From contig JALIGW010000005.1 of assembly GCA_023053685.1 (NCBI GenBank), forward strand, positions 49,775,742-49,839,741: a stretch of 64,000 nucleotides of DNA, given 5' to 3'. The stretch is from Diadophis punctatus similis. Lineage: Eukaryota; Chordata; Lepidosauria; Squamata; Dipsadidae. A program made the translations under genes and the position numbers. The notes below the pieces were generated by a model that was not told where the DNA came from, ran no database searches, and worked only from the letters and a program-made list of their open reading frames with translations. This document shows, one piece after another, positions 40,201 to 52,700 of this stretch. Position 1 is the stretch's first letter. Each line of letters begins with the position of its first letter.

Positions 40201-43200
40201 CATTGTGTCAACCTCACTGTAATTACTGGGTATAATTTAAAAGCAACTGTAGAATAAAATATAATATTTGATACATACTTGATACAATTTAAATCAAACC
40301 TTATCAGTACCTTAAAATGTACCTTAAAACCTGTCAGCAGCCAATGCAGAGCCCATGAAATTGGAGCATTAGGGTCCATCACAAAGAACTGATGTATAGG
40401 CAGGCCACCACATTTTGGACCAGTGCAGCTTCCAACTACAAGGGCAGCCTTATGTGACATTCACTGCAATAATCCATACACATGAAAATGAGGGCATGAG
40501 TCATCATACAAAGTTTTTCTGCATGACGTCAAGTTGCAGTTGGCACACCAGCCACAGATGGACAGTAGTCTCTAACCATGTTCTAGAAGGATCTATGGGT
40601 TTAGAAGCCCTTTCCTCCATTGCAAACCTGCCTTCTTGTGGGTAATGCCTACCTATACTGGTGTTAACAGAAGATTCTTGTACAAACAGTAACTCTTATC
40701 TTACTTGGGTTCAGCTTCACTCTGTTTTCTCCAGTTCAGATATTTAATAGTCTTCAGGAACCAAGAGAGAATATCAGCAGCATCTCCCCTATAGCTCAAG
40801 ATGGCAATGTGAAGTTGAGTGTCATCAGCATATTGATTATACAACTGGGCCATTAGATGACCTCATTATTGATTTCATGTAAATGTTAAAAAGCAAGGCA
40901 GAGAGGAACAACTCCTGTGACACTTTACATATCACAGGCTATCAGGTCAAGCTCCTGCTGCCTCTGACTGGAACTGACAACTGAGGAAGGAGTGGAACTA
41001 TTGCAAAACAATGCCTCCAGTTCTCAACCCCCATAGGCAATTCAGTAAGATTCCATGGTTGGTAGTACCAAAGCCAACAGAAGGTCTGAGACAACCAGGA
41101 AAGATGCACTATCTCTCCTTAGAGTCCCAAACCAGGTCATCAATAGGAGAACCAATGTCTTTTCTCTCCCTTGTCCAGGCCTGAATCCTAACTGAAAAGG
41201 GTCCAGATAATTGTTTCATCTAGGGCTCTATGAAACTGGTCCGCCACCATTGTCTCAACAACAATGAGGAAATGTTGGAAACCAGATGGTAGTTGGCCAA
41301 GAGCCCTGATTCCAGGGCCAGCCTTTTCAGAAGGGAGCACCCCACAGTACTTAGCAAGACTTCAAGGAGTTCCCTCCCTGCAAAGAGCTGTTGACAATCT
41401 CCCAGATTCAGGTGGCAGACAACAGAATAGAATGTCTTAACTTCCTTCAAGGTCACAAACCAGGAGGAATCCCAGATAGCAACACAGAACCTTGCCCCAG
41501 TCACCACCAAGGACAGAATGACATCATTGATAAAGTGACTGTGTATGGCAAAGAAAGAAATATTTTTGGAGGGCCTTTCTAGACTATTGGTATGCATTTT
41601 ATTATTTTAAAAAACTGCCACTAAATGCTAGGATGGTAACACTGCATCCAGATTTTGTTGAAGAGATTTTTCTCATTGATAAAATGAACTTGGTAAACAC
41701 TTAAAATAAAAAATATTAACTTTCTGAAATTATTTGTCTGCACAGGAAAATCTTCGTTATTATGTTGACAAAGTTTTCAGTACAATTGTACAATCAAGTA
41801 TAAGTTGCCCAACTTTAATGTGTGATGTCTTGTGTTCTTTGAGGCGCTTGGCTGCTGAAAGATTTCCTAGTAAGTGTATCAATGTCTCAAAATGACAGTA
41901 TGATTTGTGGCTTGATTAAAGGGTCTATGTCCATGAGAATGTTACCAAAAATCAGTTCTATAGCATTTATAAAAAGAGGAAAATACAAATTATTAATATA
42001 CCAGTTGTAGACACTGCCTGTTTTCTGTTGATATACTGCTGTTAACAGCAAGCAATCCAGAGGTGGGGTTCACATAATTTCCATACCGGTTCGCCCAGCA
42101 CTGAAAATGTGAGCGTGCACATGCGCTTTGCTCACATGTGGGGCTTGCATGCATGCGCGTAGCTTGAAAACGTGGCTAAATAGGACAGCATAGCGCCTGG
42201 GCGGGTGGGCAGGCCCACCCGCAGGTTGCTACTACTGGTTCTCCGGAACCGGCTGAATACTACCTCTGAAGCAATCATACTTACGCTCCACACTAATACT
42301 GTACTAAAGGGATAGGGAGCAGTGGCTTTGGACTACAACTACTATAATATTCTATCACTGGGTATGCAGACTGAGGCTGAGGAGTTGTAAATTAAAATTT
42401 CTGGATAAGTTGCCTCTTCCAGCTATTTTACTGAAAAATAATTTACATTTCCTCCCTATAGAAAGTAACACAGTCATAGAAAATATATTTCATAGGCAAG
42501 TATTGCATGCACCAACCTTGGGTGCCTAAATTCATCTCTACCTTTATTTCTAAAATAAGAGGAAACAGGCAGGAAACTGATTGTACATATTTTTGTTAGT
42601 ATTAACTGTGTTTTATGGAAACTTACCAAATTTTAAAATGTATCTTTGGAAGTATCTTCCTTTGCATAGTTAAGATTCATCATAACAATAGAGTCTACTA
42701 TTAAGTAAATACAGAAGTGGAAACCTGCAATTTCATTCACACCTGTGACAGAGAAGAGGAAGGGGGACAATCCTTAGTTTACTATAACTAGCAGGTAACA
42801 TCAAATAAACTGTAACAATTCTGATACATGCCCAATAACACAGGGCCATGCATCTTTCATCATAACTTCACTTTCATTTCACACTACTTGCTACTTCTCA
42901 ATTCTGCAGAAGAATAGTAACCATTTTTTTCTACTGACACCCTACTAAGGTTTTTCACTATCTTATTTCACCCATTTCCTGCTAAGTTGTACATTTCATG
43001 GTTTTTCTCTGCAGATGACCCTCATGTACAGTACTCTGCAGTGAGCAGCTTTGTGTTCCTTCGTTTCTTTGCTGTAGCTGTAGTATCGCCTCATACTTTC
43101 CATTTACGACATCATCATCCAGTAAGTTTTGATAATGTTATGTTCATACAGTTGGTGAGCTTAGGAGGATGTATTCAGAGATAAGCTTACAACATAAGCA

Positions 43201-43673
43201 GCTGAGGGAGCCTGGAAACCACTTAACATCTTTTTTTTAAAAAAACCTCACTGATCAGTTATCAAACAGTAAAGCATTCTGGGTCACTTTCATATGTTGA
43301 AAGTACTTGACATTAGAAACTAGTATATGACTAAAACCAAATTAAATGTTTGACTAGTTGGAATCTAATGACTTTACATTTGGTATGGGTATATTTCCTA
43401 TTTTCAGTAAAATTAAGAAAAAATAAAAATACATTCATGCTGGTTTATAACTTTAATAAATTTGAAAACATACTGAAGTTTGGTGCAGTGATTAAGACAC
43501 CAGGCTAGAAATCTGATTTAGGCATGAACCTAGCCGGGTAATCTTGAGCCAATCATTCTCATAATCCTAGGAAGAAGGCAATGGCAAACATCCAAATCTT
43601 GCCAAGAGATCTGCAAGGACTAATACAGGTGGCTGCCAGGTGTCAATGTTAACTCAAAGTCTCACACACACAC

Positions 43674-43711
<38 letters not shown>

Positions 43712-46700
43712 AATCATACTCCATCATAGTTTGAATAATTTGGTTTATTTTTTAAAAAAACCTTTTTAGTTTATTTAAATTTGACTGCATTTTAATAATT
43801 TTTTAATTAGTTAGCCTTTAATAATTTAATAAGCCTTTAATAATTTCTCTTTACAGATAGTCCTCAGTACAGTTCATAAACAAGTTGTATTATTCTAAGC
43901 AAAATTATTGTGAAAGATTCCACAGGAAATAAAATGCAGACAGAATGAAGTCAGTAATATTGCACGCAGATGTCTATTTTTTTTCTTCCTGGATTATTGG
44001 TATATGATTCTTTTAGGTGCAGAATTTCTACAACGTATATATGTAGAAATTTTCCACTGGACCAAGAAGTTAAGCATTTGGCAAAAATTGTGATAATTTT
44101 CCTTGCTTATTTTGGCACTGAAGATGCTTTTTTTTCCTTTAGAAAACACCGAACAGTACATGTGGAATTTGTACAATTTTTCTTCCACATTTTTGGGGCA
44201 GTGTTCTCTCAGCTACACTCCACTTCTCATATCCACTTACTTTATTCCTCCTTTCACTCAGCAGCTCAAGATATTGCATACAGTATTCTTTTCTCTCATT
44301 TCCCCCCCACAATCACTACCTTCTCAATGGGTTGGATTTAGAGATAGCGAATGGCCAAAAATCACCTAGTGAGTTTCCATGAGTCAGAGTGGATCTAGAC
44401 CTTGCCAGTGCCACTTCAACATTTAACCACTATATTGCACTTCTTTCTTTCTTTTGGAACCTACCTATCAATTCATTTTCACTTGTTCAGTCTTAGGTCT
44501 CATTCTTCATTAAAGTAAAATTGAAACGTATTATGTTGTCATTACTAAAGGATTAATTTAAATCTGTAGAAATTTATAGAACTAAAGCTTTTTTTGCTCA
44601 CTAATTAATAGTGTGGTAAAAGCTATTTTCTATGTTCTTTCTTCTCACCTGAAAAACTTCTCCAAAAGATTGAGGAACTTTCCAAAACACATAAACAAAT
44701 GTTTCTTATTATTTTAGGCAAAATTACCCTGGATGCAACCGTATTGACTGCTGTGCAGTTAGGACCAACCTCTTTATATCTGAAGAAAAACAATTCTTGT
44801 TTCAATATTACAATGCTTATGTGAATGCCCTTGAAACCTATATTGTTGTAGAAAATGTATGTTTGCTATGCTGATGTATCTGCCTATTTCATTGTACAGA
44901 TAGTCCTTGACTTGCCCAACACTCAAATGGAACACACACGTGATCACATGATCACATTTTTGGATGCTCGGTAACCAGCCCACGTTTATGGTTGTTTTCA
45001 GCATCCTTTGGTCATGTGACTGTGATTTACAACTTTGTTTTTTTTTCTCCCTTTTCTGGAAGCCAGCATTTACTTGAGGTTTCTGGCAAAAAACATCCAT
45101 TGTGGACAATGGGTTCACTTAACAACCAAAGCATTTGCTTAACAACCATAGTGATTCACTTTAACGACTATCACTAAAATGTCATAAAATCAGTTTGGTC
45201 ATATGATGACCCACTTAGTTTGGGCTCAATTACAGTTGTAAGTCAAGGACTACCTGGAATACTTTGTCACCAGATACAGCATATTCGGTGGTCATATTAC
45301 AGGTAGTTCTTGACTGACAACCATAATGGAGCCCCAGATTTCTGTTGCTAGGCAAGAAAGTTAAGTGAGTTTTGCGCCATTTTATAACCTTGCCACAGTT
45401 ATTAAATGAATCACTGCAGTTAAGTTAGTAACATGGTTGCTAAGTGAATCTGGCTCCTCCTTTGTCTTACCTTGTCAGAAGATTGCAAAAATGATCACAT
45501 GACCCTGGGACACTGCAACACTCATAAATGCATGCCAATTGCCAAGCATCTGAATTTTGGCCATATTACTCGAGATTCCTGCGATTTTGTAAGTGTGAAA
45601 AACGGTCATAAGTCACTTTTTTCAGTGCCATTGTAACTTTGAACATCACTGAATTGTTGTTAGTTAAGGACAACATGTATACAACCCAGTTGAACTATCA
45701 CTTGTAAAATAGTGAATGTGTTTTTTTAAATGCCTCTTATAGGATGCACAGACATCTAGAACATTAACACTTATATCAAAAGCAATTCAGACACTGGGAA
45801 GCTGGGGAAGTTTATCCAAAAGCAAGCTGGTAAGTATCACACAGAAATTACTTTAGTCTACTGGCATCTTTCTATAAAGATTTACTTCTATTTATTTTCC
45901 CTTTTTAGTCGAGCTTCAAGGAGATGTTTATGTGTGAATTTTTCAAAATGTTTCAAGAAGAGGAATACATTGAAATAGTAAAAAAGGTATTGTTTCCTTT
46001 ATACATAATATTTGACTTTCTCAAAAAAATGTTTTCCTAGCTTTCTTGCTAGGAAACTTTTATCATATTTATTTTTTTTCTGTGAGCCACAGATTAAATC
46101 TAAATTGTCCAGCACAGGCTTCTCCATATATGTTACATTTAAACTCCACTTGTTTTAGTAAAATACTTGGGAGGAATGTTTTAAAAATAAATACATAGTA
46201 AATGCAAAGGAAAAATGTAGAACAACTTTAAACTATTAAAATGTTCATTTTACTTAAAAATAAGTGTATTTTCATGTTCTAAATATTTGTTAATTTTTAA
46301 GATTCTGGGTAAAATTGGGAAAATAAGTCCTATTATTCTAATATATTCTCCATATTCAGTTTTTAGATGAAGTGTCTTCCACGGAAAGTAAAGAACCAAG
46401 TGTCATGAATGAGCCATTGCATCTAAAAGAAGGGTAACTTAATACAAAGTACAATGTGCAAGGCTGTAATTGATTTTTAAAAAATACATCAAACAAATAT
46501 GTAAGATTTATGACACTTTATATTAGTTCCAGGCAGAATTGTAGTCTTTCATTCGCAACTACTTATGTGTTTTGAAAAAGTTGCCCTGAGTGTTAAGGCT
46601 TTGTGAAACGAGTGATAAAATTTGGGCTTTTGTAGGGATTCCTATTGACCTAAATATAAAATATCTTGTTCCTATGAACAAGATTGCCCTCCCCTACTCT

Positions 46701-49700
46701 TTTACTATCTCTATAAATCAAGCGTGGGCAAACATTTCAAGTGTGAATTGCCATTGTTTTATGCTGTCAAGAGGTATGAAGCCAGAAAATAAAAATTAAC
46801 AAATAATTAAGGAGTTCAAAAATTATAGCATTAAGGGAGAATATTTGTAGCTCAGTGTTGAAATGAGGACTCCTTGAGCTCGGTTATTTTCTTGTAGACA
46901 TTTCATTACCCAAACTAGGTAACACCATCAGTGTTAGTTGGTGTTAACGCAAACACTTTCATTTCATTTTTTAAAGGAATTTGATGAACAATATTTGGAA
47001 CTGGTATAGGCATTACCTTGTTGACTTTTACTGTAGTTTAGAAGTCCATGAAGTCAGCGGTGGGTTGCTTCCTTACTGGTGCCTGTGCGCTGCACGCGCA
47101 TCTACACATTTTGGGCGCGTGCTCACTACGCATGCGCCCTCGCGCAATTATGCTTCTGCGCATGCACGGAAGCAAAATCGCACCAAAATCTTGCGAGGGG
47201 ACACGTGTGTGTGTGCGAGATTTTGGCGCGATTTTGCTTCCGCGCATGCGCAGAAGCAAAATCTCACACACACACGCGTCCCCTCGTGAGATTTTGGCGC
47301 AATTTTGCTTCCACGCATGCGCAGAAGCAAATTCACGCAAGGGCGGGCGTGTGCGTAGCGAGCGCGTCCACACGCCCGAAACATGGAGATGCACACACAG
47401 CGCACCGGCACCAGTAAGGAAGCAACCCGCCTTTCACAGAAAAAGATGGCGACGCGCTTGACGGACCGGCAGAGAGGGCTCCAGAGCGGTCGCGCGCAAA
47501 TTGCGCACGACCGCTCCCTACCGGAGCCGTGTATCAGACAGCTCCGGCAGGAACCCACGTCTGCATTATTTATAAATGGGATCGATCTTTCTATACAAGG
47601 ATGTTCTTTTATACAATGAAGGAAAATACAGGTAGTCTTCGACTTAACAACAGTTCATATAGTGACTGTTCAAAGTTACAATGGCACTGGAAAAAGTGAC
47701 TTACGATCATTTTTCACACTTACGACCATTGCAACATCCTCATTGTGACATGATCAAAATCAGATGCTTGGCAACTGACTCATATTTATGACAGTTGCAG
47801 TGTCCCAGGGCCATGTGATCACGTTTGTGACTTTCTGACAAGTGAAGTTGATGGGGAAGCCAGATTCACTTAACAATCGTGTTACTAACTGAACAACTTC
47901 AGTGATTCAGTTAACAATTATTACAAGAAAGGTCATAAAATGAGGCAAAATTCACTTAACTGTCTCATTTAGCAACAGAAATGGGCTAAATTGTGGTCAT
48001 AAGTCGAAGACTATGTCAAAAAAAATCATCAAATTTTGTAAACATTTCTTGTTTTATGCAGTAAATTATAGTAACAGTACCAATGAAATGCTATTCTAGT
48101 TTATACCTGTGGTTTTTTACTATATTCAGTTTTGATTAATATTCCTAAATTAGGTTCCATGACAATTTTGGGTTTATAGAAAAATTGTGCATTTCTTAAA
48201 AAAACATTGTGAGTGGTACAAACCTTGCATAAAATGTTAATCGAACCCCATATCCCAGTTTTTACATGTCAACTTTCATACAACAAGAATAGAAAGCACA
48301 AAAACAGTGTGAGAGGGGAGAAAAAGAGAAGAGGGCAAGAAAGAAGAGAGTGCACTAGAGGAAAAGAAAGAAAAAAATATAGGAAAGAAACTGCATGGCA
48401 TTTAGTTTAGCATGCCTTCATGCGGAATCAGGGAATCAGTCCTCAGTACTTTTTTGTTCTGACCATTTGTGATAAGATCAGAAGTTAAATCCATTAATCT
48501 AACTTGTAAATGAATACACCTGGATAGCCTATTAGAAAATTTGAAAATATCTGTGAAAAATGTTCTTGTATTTGTTTCACAGGGAGATGTTCAAAAGAGC
48601 ACAAGGAAGAACTCGTATTGGAAAAAAGAATTTCAAGAAGCGTTGGTTCTGCCTTACAAGTAGAGAACTCACTTATCATAAGCAACAAGGTATTGTACTT
48701 TTTTTTTAATGTTAACCTTTCAAGTTATACAGCTTGACTTGATGGTGATAAACTGATTATATTCTTCAATTCCAATGGTTAAGAGTATATTATAACATTG
48801 TATTTGTTCAGTATAAACAAATAAGTAAAAGTACTCTTTTATGTTTTTAATTATATAATTTTTCCAAATGTATTAAGTTTACAATACTATTTGCCATTGG
48901 GCTTCTATATATGAGTTAATCAGGATACTGTAAACAAATATATTCTTTTGAGTCTGAGAAGCAAAAAAGGAAATATTGGATTCCTTTACCTGTAGGGTTA
49001 TTCATTCATTCATTGTTGGGATTTGCAAGGGTGTCTAGTTAATAGATGCTGGGCATCATACAGTATATGAAAAATCAAAACCTATCAAAATCCACAAAAA
49101 TAATATAAAGTCATAATAATTAACAGCAGACACACTCCCAGCAGAAAACACTTAGTTTATCACCCTTACCAGATGCTCCACCATCCTTATCTTTATCACA
49201 TATAATGTGTTCCACCAGGATTTGTGTTTTGCGTTATCTTAAACAGTTAAGGTTTTATTTATAATTAAACGGATTCGCTATTTTTTTTCTTAATCCAGAT
49301 AAAGAACCTATATTCATTATTCCAGTCAAAAACATTCTTGCAGTAGAAAAACTTGATGAAGGTGCATTTAACAGGAAAAATGTAAGTAACTTTTGAAATA
49401 ACAGTCAAGCATGGAAAATTCTAAAATATCTCATAAAAGTGAGGACTTTAATGCCAGGATACAAAGCTCTATTCAAATCATGTTACATGTACTGAAAAAG
49501 CGGTTGTATGTTGATTTTGACAAGGAGTCCTCAAGCTACAATCACCATAGAGCCCAAAATTGCAAAGTTGCTAAGTGATTTTACCCCATTTTACAACCTT
49601 TCTTGTCACAGTTGTTAAGTGAATCATCACAGTTGTTAAATTAGTTGTTAAACACCTAACGGTTGTTAGGTGAACCTGGTTTGCCCATTGACTTTGCTTG

Positions 49701-52700
49701 CCAGAAGATTGAAAAAGGTGATCACATGATCCCGGGACACTGCAACCATCATAAATATGAGTCAGTTACCAACTGTCTGAATTTTGATCACGTTACCGTG
49801 TGAATGCTGCAACGGTCATAAGTGTGAAAAATGATAATAAATCCCTTTTTTCAGTGATTTTGTAACATTGAACAGTCACTAAAAATGAACTGTTGTAAGT
49901 CGAGGACTACCTGTACAGTATTTCCATGAGACCTTTTAGCAGGCAAAACTCAGAGGGAAACTTTCTTGATCATGTGGTCAAATATAAATTACCCCAGCAC
50001 GTTCTTCTGCTGGCAATAGATGATCAATCAATCATTTTCAATTCCTAGAGACCACATAGATATTCTCCATGATGATCTATCCCTTACTGTGCTTTCAAGC
50101 CTCACAATGGTGCAGTCATCACTACTGTAAATCTGCTGGTTGCCCTCTCTTTTCACCTTCAACATTAGAGTCTTCCAGAGAGCTGGATCTTTATAAATGT
50201 GTCTGAAGTAGGAGAATTTGAGCCCGGTCATTAGTGATTTCAATGAAAACTCTGGGTTGATTTATTTGGTGATCTATTGGTTTGTTTTCTTGGCTGTCCA
50301 TAGTATTCTTAGGAGTCTTGTCCAACACCAAAGTTCAAAAGCACCAGTACTTTATCCTGCTTCTTGCTTTTTTAAATGCCAATAAATATTTATGAGCCTA
50401 TTTAAAAATCTAAGGCAGGGGTGTCAAACTGGATTTCTTCGAGGGCCGGATGAGCATTGTAGTTGTCCTCCACGGGCTGGCCTCTGGGGAAGGGGAGACG
50501 GGACGGACGCTTCCTGCAGCAATCTGCCAGAGTGTTACAAGAGGCCGTTTAGGCCGAAAACAGGGTACGGGGGACTGCGCATGCCACCCCGCGCCTTATT
50601 TTGGACGGCAGAGGCACTGCGGGCCGGTCATTTGCTATTTCCAGGCCGGCCCTGCGGGCCAGATCTAAGCACGCCGCTGGCTGGATCCAGCCCACGGGCC
50701 TTCAGTTTGACACCCCTGATCTAGGGTAAGAATTTCTATATTATTATTAGGTTTAATGATCCAGTTAAAAACATAAAACTATGTAACAGTATAATCAGAA
50801 CTACAGAATTTGAAGATGCATTATAACCAACACAGAACTTAGCCGCAGTAGTACTGATAATGCTAGGGTTAGAATAGAGTTTGGTTCATTAGGAATGCTA
50901 CTACATAAGAAGTGAAATAAGTGAATTCCACATATTAGAAATTGCAATGCAGCAATATGTGGACAATGGTTTCTGTCTTCTCTGATTCCCAAAAGCAAAC
51001 TTATTCCAGTAAGGGGAGTTTGGTATTTGTTCAATAGAAGCACTAATGGCAACACTTTATGTTGTGCCCAGACAAAGTCTTTCAACAACCTGGAAAAGAT
51101 GAGAAGTGTATTCCATTTAAAATCTAATGTTTTGGCTTTAAAAAGTTTTTAAAAGTGGCAAATAACTAATTCCACCATTAGAGAAAAAGAATGTCTAATG
51201 GCAGGAGAAAATTATAATGCTGCTTGAAAGACATAATTATGGTCCTTTAATGATCCTTTGATGTTGAAGACATCCTACAAAGACATCCTACAAGGTATTT
51301 AAAGGTGTCAACCTGTTCAATCTCAATTCCTCTAAAAAATCTAGTAAATGTGCATATTAGTGGTGCTTTTATGAGGTCCAAAAAGATACGACTATAAATA
51401 AATACTTTATGTTAGAGGCTGGTGCTTTTCTTTGTAGGATGATTTATTTTTCATTTAATCAAGAACACAAGGATGTGTTCTTGTGTTCTTGAGGTACCAA
51501 GGTTCTTGTGTTCTTTAGTACCAAGGTGGTACTAAAAGGATCATTCTCTTAATTCCTCAATGCCTGACTCCTATTTGTCATACCTATTAATTCAAGTTGG
51601 AGCAGAGTTCTCTTCCCTGCATCTTTTCTTTATTGTAGTAGAACGATTAGACAGAGATTACTTGCTCTCCTATTTTCTCTTTTCCTCTGCCTTGAGGCAT
51701 CCTCAGGTGTCTGATGTTAATCATAGATGAAATTGGGCAGTCTATCAGCCTAGAAGCAAAAATATGGATCATAACATCCCTCCTTTTCTGAGCAAAATAG
51801 AAGTTAATACATTAACCAGTATCTGTTACACCAAGGCAGCCATTTGGATAAAAATCCAGTCTTCTGTTTTCAAAGTTTTTAAATAATACATAAACAAATA
51901 AGCATAAAAAATTGTGCCGAGGCTCTTTTTTTTCCTCCTCTAAATAAATTGTTGATTGTTTGAATGGCGTTGTTTTCTTTTTCAGATGTTTCAAGTAATA
52001 CATGTTGAAAAACCACTCTATGTGCAGGCAAATAATTGTGTGGAGGCTAGTGAGTGGATAGAAGCTCTCTGTAGAGTGAGCAGATGCAACCAAAAGCGAT
52101 TGAACATCTATCACCCATCTGCTTTTTTGAATGGAAATTGGCTTTGCTGTAAAGCCACATCAGAAAACACAGTGGGCTGTATGCCATGTACTGCGTAAGT
52201 AACATCTGCAAGAAAAATAACATATGCATGTTTTGGAATAGAAATAATTTTGCTTACAGTATATTGCTGTAACTTAGGTTGCCTTCCTAATGACCGAAGG
52301 GATATTCATATCAGAATTACACATGTGCTTGAGATTAGCAAGTGAACATTATTAGATGTGAAAATGTATTAATATTTATGGCAACTTGTCATCAATTCTG
52401 ATTATGAAACAACATAGATTATTAATCCTATAATAAATGAATGTATTTAATTGCTATTTGGAAATGACTTTTGTTCTTTGCAACCTGAGTATATATCATT
52501 ACAGTGCCCTTTTTTCCTTCCTTCCTTCCTTCCTTCCTTCCTTCCTTCCTTCCTTCCTTCCTTCCTTCCTTCCTTCCTTCCTTCCTTCACCACTGCTTCC
52601 TAGGACATAGGGCATCTCACAATAAAATCCACCAAAACATACTATACTATTACTATAAAAAAACAATAAAAGTTTACTATAACTATAAAGTAAAAAAATT

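Noticed and set aside
43970..44369. Phe-rich 88- and 123-residue ORFs as exons
   Set aside because: No family resemblance, AT-driven composition, and they sit between RASA2 exons on the same strand without usable splice phasing.
47038..47558. Overlapping Cys/Arg-rich ORFs of 102-137 residues
   Set aside because: They arise from CpG-rich inverted repeats of a MITE and occur on both strands at once, which indicates no coding constraint.
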